From NCBI GenBank assembly GCA_028275345.1, contig JAPWUV010000011.1, positions 1 to 64,000 of the forward strand: a stretch of 64,000 nt of DNA, read 5' to 3'. Below are positions 16,662 to 26,250 of this stretch, one piece after another. Source of the stretch: a bacterium. Its GTDB lineage: Bacteria > Zhuqueibacterota > Zhuqueibacteria > Oleimicrobiales > Geothermoviventaceae. Every line of letters starts with the position of its first letter. The stretch's first letter is position 1. A program made the position numbers and the translations under genes. The notes beneath the pieces were generated by a model. That model was not told where the DNA came from. It saw nothing but the letters and a program-made list of their open reading frames with translations, and searched no databases.

Positions 16662-19334
16662 ATGAGCGCCGCAAGGTGGGTGTTTGGTCGACTGGCAGTT
16701 TTGACGATCTTCCTACCCCTCTGGGTAGAGGCTGGCCAGACGGGCAAGATTGCTGGCAAAGTCGTGGACGCACAGACGGGCGAGCCCCTGCCGGGCGCCA
16801 ACGTGATCCTTGTGGGCACGCAAATGGGGGCAGCGGCCGACGCCGAGGGCGATTACATCATCCTCAATGTGCCACCAGGAACCTACAACCTCATGGCCTC
16901 CATGATCGGCTACGGACAGATGACGGTGACCGGCGTACGCGTCTCCGTGGACCGCACGGTGCGGATTGACTTTCGGCTGCAGCAAGTGGCGATCGACCTC
17001 GGGCGGGAGATCGTGGTCGAAGCCCGACAGCCGCTGGTCCAGCGCGATCTCACCGCCACGGCCGCCAGCGTCTCTGCGGAGGAGATCGCCTCCCTCCCGG
17101 TGGAGAGCTTTCAGGAGATCCTTCAGCTGCAAGCCGGGATCATCAGCGACAGCCGCGGCGAGCTGCACGTCCGAGGGGGGCGCGCCAGCGAGATCAATTA
17201 CCTCATCGATGGCATCTCCGTCACCGACCCCTTCTCCGGGAGGATGGCAGTCGGGGTCGATCAGAACAACGTGCAGGAGCTCAAGGTCATCAGCGGCACC
17301 TTCAATGCCGAGTACGGGCAAGTCATGTCCGGCATCGTAGAGGTGGTGACGAAGGATCCGCGGGATCATTTCCACGCCGGGGCTACCCTGTACGCGGGAG
17401 ATTACTTGAGTGCCCACAAGGATCTCTTTTACAACATCGATCGCGTGAGGCCGCTGGACATCTCCAACGGGCAGGCCTACCTCACCGGTCCCCTCCCAGG
17501 CCTGCGGGATCGCCTCGGCTACTACCTCTCCGTGCGTCGCTATTACTCGGATGGTTGGCTTTACGGGCAGAGGCGCTTCAACCCGTCGGACTCCTCCAGC
17601 TTCGACCCCAAGGCGGTGTACATCGAAGAGACGGGCGATCGCCAGCCCGTCGCGATGAACTACCGAGGCGAGCTCTATGCTAATGCGAAGCTGTTCTTCA
17701 AGCTCCGGCCCAACCTCCGGCTCCGCTACAGCTTGCTCGCCCACTGGTACCGCTACCGCAATTACAATCACCTGTACAAGTACAACCCGGATGGGGATGT
17801 GACCAATCGCGAGCACGGGATCACCCACATTGTGGATTTCAACCATGTGCTCTCTGCGAGGGCTTTCTACACGCTCAAAGTGGCCCGGTACACCTACGAT
17901 TTCCGCTCCTACTTGTACGAGGATCCGCATGATCCCCGCTACGTCAATCCGCTCATTCTTCGGAATCGCCAGGACGCCTTCAGCTTCCTCACGGGCGGGA
18001 CGAACATGAACCACTTCTACCGGACCACAACCTCCACCAGCGTCCGCTTCGACCTCACCTCGCAGCTCACGAAGGTACATCAGGTCAAGACCGGCTTTGA
18101 AATCCGCCAGGATCGAATCTGGGTGAATAGCTTCGAGGCCTACTACAAGGGGCTTCCGGGCGGGGGCATCTTCGACCCCACAGCCTATTTTGCTCGGGGC
18201 ACGTACACGCAGAAGCCAATTGCAGGCTCCGCGTACGTGCAAGACAAGATCGAGCTTCGCAGCATGACGTTGAACGTCGGGCTGCGCTACGACTATTTCG
18301 ATCCGCAGTGGAAAGTGCCCCGGGACCTGCGGGATCCGAGCAACATCTACCGCCAGCGAGCGGACGCGTATCGTCCGGCAGAGGTGAAGCACCAGCTCAG
18401 CCCGCGGGTGGGACTGGCCTTCCCCATCACAGAGAGCGGCGTGATCCACGCTTCGTACGGCCATTTCTTCCAGATCCCGCCGTACGAGTACCTTTATACC
18501 AACCCGCGATTCGCCGTGGCCCCCGGGGGCCTGAGCACGCTGATGGGCAATGCCGACCTCAAGCCGCAGTCCACGGTGATCTACGAAGTGGGTCTCCAGC
18601 AGGAATTCGGAGGCTGGCTCGGCCTGGACGTCACCGGCTACTACAAAGATGCGCGCAACCTGCTCGGAACGCGGATCTACGAAACCTACGCCCTCGGTGA
18701 CCGCTACGCTCGCTACGAGAATCGCGACTACGGGAACATCCGCGGGATCACGGTGGCCGTCAACAAGCGACCAACCGAAGCTGACCACCTCACGCTTTCC
18801 CTGGATTACACCTTCCAGATCGCCGAGGGCAATGCCTCGGATCCGAACCAGGAGTTCTACAACCAGCAGTCCACTCCACCGAAGAAGAGCAATATCCAGG
18901 TAGTCCCGCTCAACTGGGATCAGCGGCACACGATCAATCTGACCGTTTCCTACGATCTGCCTCGCAGGTTCAGTGTCGGGATCGTCGGGCAGTTCCAGAG
19001 CGGGCTCCCCTACACACCCGCGATCCAGAGCTTGGAAACCACCTTCGAAAACAGCGGTCGCAAGCCGTACAACTACACCGTCGACCTGCGCGTGGCCCGC
19101 TACTTCCCTCTGGGGAAGGCGACGGGAAGCCTTTTCCTGAAGGTGTACAACCTCTTTGACCGGAAAAACGAGCTGGAGGTTTATTCGGACACGGGCAGGG
19201 CTGGCTATTCGCTGGTGAGTCACTATGTGGTGGAGCGCCGCGAGGATGTCAATACCCTCGCGGAGTGGTTGAAGCGGCCCGATTTCTATTCCGAGCCGCG
19301 CAAGGTCCTGGTCGGAGTAGAGTTGGAGTTTTGA
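16662..19334 (+). CDS. TonB-dependent receptor with carboxypeptidase-regulatory-like domain
   Basis: An 890-residue outer-membrane receptor. A signal peptide is followed by a carboxypeptidase-regulatory-like domain (about residues 27-105, GKVVDAQTGEPLPGANV), then a plug (about 125-230, with LHVRGGRASEINYLIDG) and a 22-strand-type beta-barrel ending in a terminal aromatic (VELEF). This domain order is shared with SusC-like receptors, but no SusD partner gene is present. The ATG has GGAAGAGG just upstream. Import would be powered by ExbB/ExbD/TonB, possibly those encoded at 30850-33015. The substrate is inferred to be an oligosaccharide from the neighbouring GH94 and PF10091 enzymes. Confidence 0.92.
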   Translation: MSAARWVFGRLAVLTIFLPLWVEAGQTGKIAGKVVDAQTGEPLPGANVILVGTQMGAAADAEGDYIILNVPPGTYNLMASMIGYGQMTVTGVRVSVDRTVRIDFRLQQVAIDLGREIVVEARQPLVQRDLTATAASVSAEEIASLPVESFQEILQLQAGIISDSRGELHVRGGRASEINYLIDGISVTDPFSGRMAVGVDQNNVQELKVISGTFNAEYGQVMSGIVEVVTKDPRDHFHAGATLYAGDYLSAHKDLFYNIDRVRPLDISNGQAYLTGPLPGLRDRLGYYLSVRRYYSDGWLYGQRRFNPSDSSSFDPKAVYIEETGDRQPVAMNYRGELYANAKLFFKLRPNLRLRYSLLAHWYRYRNYNHLYKYNPDGDVTNREHGITHIVDFNHVLSARAFYTLKVARYTYDFRSYLYEDPHDPRYVNPLILRNRQDAFSFLTGGTNMNHFYRTTTSTSVRFDLTSQLTKVHQVKTGFEIRQDRIWVNSFEAYYKGLPGGGIFDPTAYFARGTYTQKPIAGSAYVQDKIELRSMTLNVGLRYDYFDPQWKVPRDLRDPSNIYRQRADAYRPAEVKHQLSPRVGLAFPITESGVIHASYGHFFQIPPYEYLYTNPRFAVAPGGLSTLMGNADLKPQSTVIYEVGLQQEFGGWLGLDVTGYYKDARNLLGTRIYETYALGDRYARYENRDYGNIRGITVAVNKRPTEADHLTLSLDYTFQIAEGNASDPNQEFYNQQSTPPKKSNIQVVPLNWDQRHTINLTVSYDLPRRFSVGIVGQFQSGLPYTPAIQSLETTFENSGRKPYNYTVDLRVARYFPLGKATGSLFLKVYNLFDRKNELEVYSDTGRAGYSLVSHYVVERREDVNTLAEWLKRPDFYSEPRKVLVGVELEF

Positions 19335-19545
19335 GGCCGGCCCCGGGCCTGGGGACAGAGGCGATGGAGGAGAGCGGGAAGAGATGGCTCTGCCCCGCTG
19401 GCGCGGCGGGTGAAGTATTCTCCCCGCGCCGGACACGACGGTGCGCCGGCGGTCCGGGCACGTCAACCGTACCGGTCGTGAGGAGGGGCGGTCTCGAGCG
19501 CCCGGCTGAGGCAAGAGATGCGCAATTTGCCGGAAAGGGCAGACC

Positions 19546-22500
19546 ATGAAGAGAATACGTCGCATAGGCACGCAGACGGCCCTTGTGGGGCTGCTGATCC
19601 TCATCGAAAGCGCCTTGGCCCTCGCTCAGGTTCGCGTGCCCCCGGAAATGCGGGGCAATCGCCGCTACCGGAAAGAGGGCATCCACAACGGCAATCTGGT
19701 CGAGACGCTCTTCTACAATTTCGGCGAGGTGGCGTGGTGGGGACGACAGCCATCCGGCGTTTGGCCGAAGGGCAGTAACCACTCCTACATGGACGGCATC
19801 ACCCCGATCGTCGTGGCGCAGGTCGTCAACCACCTCGGCGACACGCTGTACCTGTGCGAGGCGGGCTACCGCGAGTTGATGGACGTTTCGCCGGAAGGTG
19901 TGGAACGAGGCTGGCAGCCCCGCCCGGGATATGCCAACCCTCACCAGGACAAGATCGCGATGAGCGACGACCCCAACAGTTGGCCGCCCTCCTGGCCAGA
20001 TAAGGACGCCAGCTGGAGCGGCTACTGGAACGGGTACTTCGGCAAGCGGACCAATGCCGACCAGGAAAGCTATTTCGTGATGGACGACAACTGCGACGAC
20101 GCCCACCCCTTCTACCCCGATTCCACAGACCGGACACGGCGAGGTCTGGGGCTGCGCGTCGGCGTGCGCGGATTCCAGTGGGCCAACATGCTCGCCGAAG
20201 ACCTGATCTTTTGGCACTACGACATCACCAATGAGGGCACCTACAATTACCAGAAGATCGTATTCGGCATGTACGTGGATGTGGGCGTTGGGGGTCAATT
20301 CGATTCCAACGATGACAATGCCTCCTTCGACATCGGGCAAGACATCACCTACTCCTGGGACACCAACGGCATCGGAGAGACCGGCTGGGGGCCCACGGGC
20401 TACTGCGGCTACGCCTTCCTCGAGAGCCCGGGCAATCCCTACAATCGCATTGATGATGACGGCGACGGCGAACCCGGAAGCCCCGTCATCACGGAGAACA
20501 TGTTGCTCGGGGAAATCCCTGAGAACCGCATCGACGACAACGGCAACGGCCTCATCGACGAAGCGCCGATGCACATTGGCTTCAAGTACGCCGACGGCCT
20601 CGACAACAACGGCGACGGCCGCGTGGACGAAATGATCGACGAGCGGAGAGACGACGGCATCGACAATGATCTTGACTGGGACCCCGAGCGCGACGATGTT
20701 GGCGCCGATGGACTGGCTGGATCCGGAGACGCTGGGGAGGGAGACGGCCTACCCACTGCCGGAGAACCCCATTTCGACGCCACCGACAAGGATGAATCCG
20801 ACCAAATCGGGCTCACCGCCTTCGACGTCTTCTACATCGGTACCGGGGTGGCCTTCTACGATGACAAGGAGATTTGGGACCGGACCTCCTACAGCCACTT
20901 CGATACCAAACTCCAGAACGGAAATATTGCCTTCCTGTACGGCTCTGGGCCCATCCCTCTTCGCCCACTCCAGACCGAACGATTCTCGGTGTGCCTCGTG
21001 TTCGGGGAGAATCTGGAAGACATCCGCCGCAATAAGATCACCGTCCAGGAGATCTACAACAACAACTACAACTTCGCCCGACCTCCGGACAAGCCGCGGG
21101 TTTGGGCCGTCGCTGGCGACAGGAAGGTCACGCTGTACTGGGATGACCGCGCTGAGCGCAGCTACGATCCCTTCATGGACCCGCCGTACGACTTCGAAGG
21201 CTACAAGATCTACAAGAGTACCGACCCGGGATTCCTCGATGCCCGAATCATCACCAACGCCTTCGGAGAGCAGACATTCCTCAAGCCGGTGGCTCAGTTT
21301 GACATCCGGAACGAAGTTTCCGGGTTCTTCCCGCTGGACTACCAGGGGGTGAAGCTGTACATGGGCGATAACAAGGGGCTCCAACATTCCTGGACGGACA
21401 CGGATGTCATCAATGGCAAGACGTACTACTACGCCGTTGTCTCCTACGACCGGGGTGATCCGGACCTACACATCTACCCTTCCGAATGTAGTCGCGTCAT
21501 CGTCCAGGACGTCAATGGCAACGTGAAACTTGACGTGAACACGGTGCAGGTCACGCCCCAAGCTCCCGCAGCCGGGTTCCGAAGCGGCGGCGTGAAAGAT
21601 TCAATCGCCCATGTGTCCGGATTCGCAACAGGACATGTTTGGGTCCAGGTGCTGGATCCGCTCCTGGTCCCGGAAGGGCAAAAGTACCGGGTGGTTTTCG
21701 ACGACACCTCCGTCGCCGGGCAAATCACCTACCACCTGATCGACGTGACCCATCCCTCTGCGCCAGACACCATCGTGAGGCGCTCGCCCTACGTCCGTGG
21801 TGAGGACTACAATCCCGTCTTCCACGGGATGCGGCTGTTCGCCTTCACCGACAGCATCGAATGGGATGGGCTCCGCAGCGGCTGGATCCGAGGAAACTGC
21901 AACCTTCCGGTTTACGTGGAGCATCGGTACCGTTTCCCGAGGAGGCGCCCCGGCTACCCGTCGAGCTACGAGATCCGTTTCGGCGTGCAGGACACGAGCT
22001 GGTGGTTCCGCCCTCGCTTCCCGGTGAACTTCACGGTGTGGGATGTCTACGAGAACCACAAGGTGCTTTTCGCGCTGGAGGAACCGGATCCGGCGCAGCG
22101 GGACAGCCTCGTCTCTCCCGGCGATTACATTCGGATCATCATCCGAGACGGGAGCATTCCCCGAGAAGTTTGGCGGGTGAATTTCCTCCGCCCCTACGGG
22201 GGTGAGGAGCCGAAACTCCCCCAACCTGGCGATGTCCTCCGCATCCAGATCAAGACCCCCTTCCGCACCGGGGACGTCTACGAATTCACCACCCGGGCCA
22301 GTCGCATTGATCCCAAGAGGGCGGTCCAGACGCTCGATAGCGTGGCCGTCGTACCCAATCCTTACGTGGCAGCGGCCCGCTGGGAACCTCGGCGCCTCCT
22401 GGCCACAGGAAGGGGGGAACGGCGGGTGTACTTCATCCACCTGCCGAAGGACTGCACGATCCGCATCTACACCATCTCTGGCGAGCACGTGCGGACGCTC

Positions 22501-22647
22501 GAGCATCATTCCACGGCTCTCAACGGCGCCGAGCCTTGGGACCTCACCACCAAGGACGGGCTGGACATTGCACCGGGCGTGTACATCTACCACGTCGAAG
22601 CCCCGGGCGTGGGCGAGAAGGTCGGACGCTTCGCACTGATCAAGTGA
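19546..22647 (+). CDS. Large secreted protein with calcium-loop-like repeats and a type IX-like C-terminal domain
   Basis: A 1033-residue protein of unknown function with a signal peptide ending near ALALAQ. Between about residues 300 and 390 there are four aspartate/asparagine-rich loops (NRIDDDGDGEPG, NRIDDNGNGLIDE, DGLDNNGDGRVDE, DGIDNDLDWDPERDD) that resemble calcium-binding thrombospondin-3 or dockerin loops. A fibronectin-III-like module follows from about residue 525 (KPRVWAVAGDRKVTLYWDD). The C-terminus (VVPNPYVAAARW ... IRIYTISGEHVRTL ... APGVYIYHVEA) is a degenerate sorting-type domain. It lies between the receptor and PorV-family genes, as an operon member. Partner of the receptor in glycan capture is an inference. 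Confidence 0.75.
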   Translation: MKRIRRIGTQTALVGLLILIESALALAQVRVPPEMRGNRRYRKEGIHNGNLVETLFYNFGEVAWWGRQPSGVWPKGSNHSYMDGITPIVVAQVVNHLGDTLYLCEAGYRELMDVSPEGVERGWQPRPGYANPHQDKIAMSDDPNSWPPSWPDKDASWSGYWNGYFGKRTNADQESYFVMDDNCDDAHPFYPDSTDRTRRGLGLRVGVRGFQWANMLAEDLIFWHYDITNEGTYNYQKIVFGMYVDVGVGGQFDSNDDNASFDIGQDITYSWDTNGIGETGWGPTGYCGYAFLESPGNPYNRIDDDGDGEPGSPVITENMLLGEIPENRIDDNGNGLIDEAPMHIGFKYADGLDNNGDGRVDEMIDERRDDGIDNDLDWDPERDDVGADGLAGSGDAGEGDGLPTAGEPHFDATDKDESDQIGLTAFDVFYIGTGVAFYDDKEIWDRTSYSHFDTKLQNGNIAFLYGSGPIPLRPLQTERFSVCLVFGENLEDIRRNKITVQEIYNNNYNFARPPDKPRVWAVAGDRKVTLYWDDRAERSYDPFMDPPYDFEGYKIYKSTDPGFLDARIITNAFGEQTFLKPVAQFDIRNEVSGFFPLDYQGVKLYMGDNKGLQHSWTDTDVINGKTYYYAVVSYDRGDPDLHIYPSECSRVIVQDVNGNVKLDVNTVQVTPQAPAAGFRSGGVKDSIAHVSGFATGHVWVQVLDPLLVPEGQKYRVVFDDTSVAGQITYHLIDVTHPSAPDTIVRRSPYVRGEDYNPVFHGMRLFAFTDSIEWDGLRSGWIRGNCNLPVYVEHRYRFPRRRPGYPSSYEIRFGVQDTSWWFRPRFPVNFTVWDVYENHKVLFALEEPDPAQRDSLVSPGDYIRIIIRDGSIPREVWRVNFLRPYGGEEPKLPQPGDVLRIQIKTPFRTGDVYEFTTRASRIDPKRAVQTLDSVAVVPNPYVAAARWEPRRLLATGRGERRVYFIHLPKDCTIRIYTISGEHVRTLEHHSTALNGAEPWDLTTKDGLDIAPGVYIYHVEAPGVGEKVGRFALIK

Positions 22648-22659
22648 GGGTGAGGGGTT

Positions 22660-23688
22660 ATGCGCGCATTCTGGCGATGGATTCTGCTGACGCTTTTCTC
22701 CGCCGCCTCGGCGTCTCCATTGGCCTTCGCCGGCATGACGAAGTCGGGGACGACGGGAGCGCAATTCCTGAAGATCCCGGTGGGAGCGCGGGCCATCGGC
22801 ATGGGCGGCGCTTTCGTGGCGGTGGCCAATGACGTCACTGCCCTCTACTGGAATCCTGCCGGAGTCACCCGCCTCCAGCCTCGCGGCGGGGCCTGTTTCA
22901 TCCACACGAACTGGTTGGCCGACACCCGCTTCGACTTCGCAGGGGTAGCAGTCCGCCTGGGAGGGTTCGGAACCCTGGGCTTTCACTTCGCTTCCCTTTC
23001 CATGCCCGATATCAAGGTGCGTACGGAGTTCGAGCCGGAAGGCACGGGTGAGTACTTCAGTGCCATGGACATGTCGCTTGGGATCACGTATGCCCGGGAG
23101 CTCACCGACCGTTTCCGCATGGGTTTCAATGCCAAGTACATACGGCAGCAGATTTGGCACATGGCGGCCTCAGCCTTCGCTGTGGATCTCGGCTTCCTTT
23201 ACCAAACCGATTTCCCCTGGCTGACGCTGGGGATCAGCCTGTCCAACTTCGGCCCGAAGCTCCAATACGTTGGCAAGGACGTCTTCGTCAACTACGACTT
23301 CGATCCCAGCCAGTGGGGGGACAATGAGAACATCTTCGCGAACCTGCAGACGGATCGCTGGGATCTGCCCTTGCTTTTCCGTTTCGGACTCTCGGCGGTA
23401 GCGCTCCAGAGCGACTGGCAAAAACTGATCCTCAGCGTGGAGGCTCGACATCCCAATGACAACTCGGAGAACTTGAGCTTCGGGGCCGAGTACGCATTCC
23501 GCAACCGCTTCTTTCTCCGCGGAGGCTACCAGGCCCTGTTCGAGGACCAAAGCGAAAAGGGCCTCACGCTCGGCGCCGGCCTCGTCTATTACCTCAGCCC
23601 TACTGTCCCGCTTCGGTTCGATTACGCCTTCGAGGACTGGGGCCGGCTCAGCTCTGTGAACCGCGTCTCGGTGGAAATCCAGTTTTGA
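22660..23688 (+). CDS. PorV/PorQ family outer-membrane protein
   Basis: A 342-residue beta-barrel of the FadL-like PorV/PorQ (UPF0164) group. A signal peptide precedes the family hallmark TTGAQFLKIPVGARAIGMGG followed by DVTALYWNPAG. The C-terminus ends in a barrel-type strand (VSVEIQF). In type IX secretion, PorV carries sorting-domain cargo to the attachment complex. Here it sits twelve bases after a gene whose product has such a domain, suggesting a dedicated helper for local cargo. PorV and PorQ cannot be told apart by eye. Confidence 0.88.
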   Translation: MRAFWRWILLTLFSAASASPLAFAGMTKSGTTGAQFLKIPVGARAIGMGGAFVAVANDVTALYWNPAGVTRLQPRGGACFIHTNWLADTRFDFAGVAVRLGGFGTLGFHFASLSMPDIKVRTEFEPEGTGEYFSAMDMSLGITYARELTDRFRMGFNAKYIRQQIWHMAASAFAVDLGFLYQTDFPWLTLGISLSNFGPKLQYVGKDVFVNYDFDPSQWGDNENIFANLQTDRWDLPLLFRFGLSAVALQSDWQKLILSVEARHPNDNSENLSFGAEYAFRNRFFLRGGYQALFEDQSEKGLTLGAGLVYYLSPTVPLRFDYAFEDWGRLSSVNRVSVEIQF

Positions 23689-23769
23689 TGAAGCACGATC
23701 CTGAACGCCAGCGCAGGGACGGACCATCAGGCTTCGGACCCCACACCAGTCACGGAGGCCAAACCCAGC

Positions 23770-26172
23770 ATGCCAGAGGAACGCTTTCGGACACGGTACG
23801 GGTACTTCTCGGCGGACGGCTGGGAATACGTCATCGTCACTCCCCTGACACCCAAACCTTGGGTGAACGTCATCTCCAACGGCAGCTACGGGCTCATCGT
23901 TTCCCAGACCGGAGGCGGCTTCAGCTGGCTCGAGGACTGCAATGAGAATCGCATCACGCGCTGGTACCAGGATCTGGTCCTGGACAACTGGGGGAAATTC
24001 TTCTACCTGAAAGACGAGGCGACGGGAATGCTCTGGAGCCCGACGTTCCGACCGGTCGGCGTCTTGCCCGAACGCTACCGCTGCAGGCACGGGATTGGTT
24101 ACACGATCTTCGAAGCCTCGAGGGCGGGCATCGGAGCGTGGCTGCGGGTTTTCGTCCCGTGGGGCCACAATCTCGAGATCTGGACCCTGCGGGTGCGGAA
24201 TCGCTCGCGTCAACCCCGGAAGGTGGGGGTGTATTCGTATCTCGAGTGGTGCCTCGGGGTGGGCAATGACCAGCATCGGGAGTTCCACAGGCTCTTCCTC
24301 GAAACGGAGTTCGATGCGGACGCGAAGGCCCTGTTGGCGAGGAAACGTCTGTGGGAGGTCCCGTGCGAAAAGGGTCACTGGAACCGATCCTGGCCCTGGA
24401 TTGCCTTCCTCGGAGCCAGCGACGGTCCCGATGGCTTCGAAAGCGACAAATCGCGTTTCCTCGCCGAGGGGTCTTCTCCAGCCTGCCCAGCGGCTGTACG
24501 TCGGGGACAGCTCTCAGGCTCCACAGGCAAGTGGGGCGACGCCATCGGCAGTCTGCAGAAGATCCTCGAGCTGGCCCCCGGGGAGGAAAAAGAATGGCAT
24601 GTCTTCCTCGGCGCCGCGACCACCCGGGACGAGGTCGAGGATCTCCTCTCCCACTACCGAGAACCCGGGAAGGTGGAGACGGCCTTCCTGGAGACGAGGG
24701 AGAGGTGGCGCCAGCTCTTGGGCAAGACGTGGGTGGAGACGCCGGACTCCGGCCTGAACCTCCTCGTGAATATCTGGCTCAAGTATCAGGCCATCTCCGG
24801 GAGGTTGTGGGGCCGAGCGGGCTACTACCAGCAGAGCGGGGCCTTCGGTTTCCGCGATCAACTTCAGGATAGCCAGATCTTCTTGTACCTGGATCCGGAG
24901 CGGACTCGCCATCAGATCCGCATGCATGCGGAACATCAGTTTCCCGATGGACACGTGCTGCATTGGTGGCATCCCATCACCGACCGGGGACACGAGGGAC
25001 TCATCAGCGACAACCTCCTTTGGCTACCCTTCGTGACCACAAACTACCTCAAGGAAACCGGAGACTTCCGAATCCTGCAAGAGCCGATTCGCTTCCACCG
25101 ATCGGAGGAGACCGGTAGCCTACTGGAACATTGCCTCCGGGCCATTGACCTCTCCTTGACCCGGATGAGCCCACGGGGATTGCCCCTCCTTCTCGGGGGC
25201 GACTGGAACGACGGCCTCAACGGCGCCGGATTGGCCGGCAAGGGGGAGTCCGTCTGGTTAGCCCACTTCCTCGTCTACGTGCTTGAGGAATTTGCCGAGG
25301 TCCTGCGCCGCACCGGTGAAGTGCAGAAGGCTTCCTCCTACATGCAGCGGGCCGAGCGCATCCGGCAAGCTCTCGACGAACATGCGTGGGACGGAAAGTG
25401 GTTCCTGCGAGCCACCAAAGACAATGGTCAGCCCATCGGGAGCCATGCGAACCGTACGGGCCGGATCTTCTTGAACGCACAAACTTGGGCGGTGATCGCC
25501 CGGTCAAGCAACTGGGAACGGCAACGGCAAGCCTTTCGCTCCGTCCTGGAGGAATTGGAATGCGAAGCCGGCCCCAGGCTGCTCGCCCCCGCCTACCAGG
25601 AGCCCGACCCGGAGATCGGGTACCTGACCCGTTATGCTCCCGGTGTGCGGGAAAACGGCGGCGTCTACGTCCACGCAGCTACGTGGGCCATCTGGGCAGC
25701 CTGCCAGTTGAGGCTCCCCGAAGTGGCTTACCGGTTCTACCGGGAGATCTCCCCCGTCGAGAACGGCCTGAGGCCCGATACGTACCACGCAGAACCGTAC
25801 GTGCTCGCGGGTCACATTCAGGGATCCGACTCTCCGCACTGCGGCCGCGGCGGATGGACCTGGTACACCGGTTCAGCCGCCTGGCTCGTGCGCGCGGTGA
25901 TCGACCAACTGATCGGCATTCGCGCGGACTACGACGGCCTGCGCGTCAGACCTTGTTATCCTCCCAGCTGGGGAGAGGTCCGCGTCCGGAGATCCTTCCG
26001 TGGCCGGGATTATTCCTTCACCCTTCTTCATGACAATCAGCTTGAGCCGGGCGAGCTGGCGATCTTCGTTGACGGAGAGCGCCTCCCGGAAGGCACCGAT
26101 CTGATCCCATGCGGTACGAAAGAGCGCACGGAAGTCCTAGTCCGGTGGAGAATCGGTAAGGCGGAGCTGTAG
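23770..26172 (+). CDS. GH94 glycoside phosphorylase
   Basis: An 800-residue inverting phosphorylase that should split a beta-glucosidic bond with phosphate, giving a sugar 1-phosphate. There is no signal peptide, so it acts in the cytoplasm. The N-terminal beta-sandwich contains PWVNVISNGSYGLIVSQTGG, closer in style to the GH94 part of cyclic beta-1,2-glucan synthase than to cellobiose phosphorylase. The (alpha/alpha)6 barrel has the catalytic DWND motif at residues 478-481 and the phosphate-site segments around EPYVLAGHI and GWTWYTGSAAW. Exact specificity (cellobiose, sophoro-oligosaccharides, others) is not readable. It follows the PorV-family gene and precedes the PF10091 enzyme gene. Confidence 0.9.
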   Translation: MPEERFRTRYGYFSADGWEYVIVTPLTPKPWVNVISNGSYGLIVSQTGGGFSWLEDCNENRITRWYQDLVLDNWGKFFYLKDEATGMLWSPTFRPVGVLPERYRCRHGIGYTIFEASRAGIGAWLRVFVPWGHNLEIWTLRVRNRSRQPRKVGVYSYLEWCLGVGNDQHREFHRLFLETEFDADAKALLARKRLWEVPCEKGHWNRSWPWIAFLGASDGPDGFESDKSRFLAEGSSPACPAAVRRGQLSGSTGKWGDAIGSLQKILELAPGEEKEWHVFLGAATTRDEVEDLLSHYREPGKVETAFLETRERWRQLLGKTWVETPDSGLNLLVNIWLKYQAISGRLWGRAGYYQQSGAFGFRDQLQDSQIFLYLDPERTRHQIRMHAEHQFPDGHVLHWWHPITDRGHEGLISDNLLWLPFVTTNYLKETGDFRILQEPIRFHRSEETGSLLEHCLRAIDLSLTRMSPRGLPLLLGGDWNDGLNGAGLAGKGESVWLAHFLVYVLEEFAEVLRRTGEVQKASSYMQRAERIRQALDEHAWDGKWFLRATKDNGQPIGSHANRTGRIFLNAQTWAVIARSSNWERQRQAFRSVLEELECEAGPRLLAPAYQEPDPEIGYLTRYAPGVRENGGVYVHAATWAIWAACQLRLPEVAYRFYREISPVENGLRPDTYHAEPYVLAGHIQGSDSPHCGRGGWTWYTGSAAWLVRAVIDQLIGIRADYDGLRVRPCYPPSWGEVRVRRSFRGRDYSFTLLHDNQLEPGELAIFVDGERLPEGTDLIPCGTKERTEVLVRWRIGKAEL

Positions 26173-26250
26173 TCCCCATTCCCGGGAGCTGTGAGCGTCG
26201 ACAAGCAAGGGGTCGGAAGACCCACCTTTCCCATTTTGCGGAGGCAACCT

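Noticed and set aside
16713-19604. 963-codon open frame antisense to the TonB-dependent receptor
   Set aside because: Long antisense frames are common opposite GC-rich genes; this one has no domain and biased composition, and the sense receptor is unambiguous.
21601-23160. 519-codon frame antisense to the large secreted protein and PorV-family gene
   Set aside because: It spans two convincing sense genes and shows no family motif.
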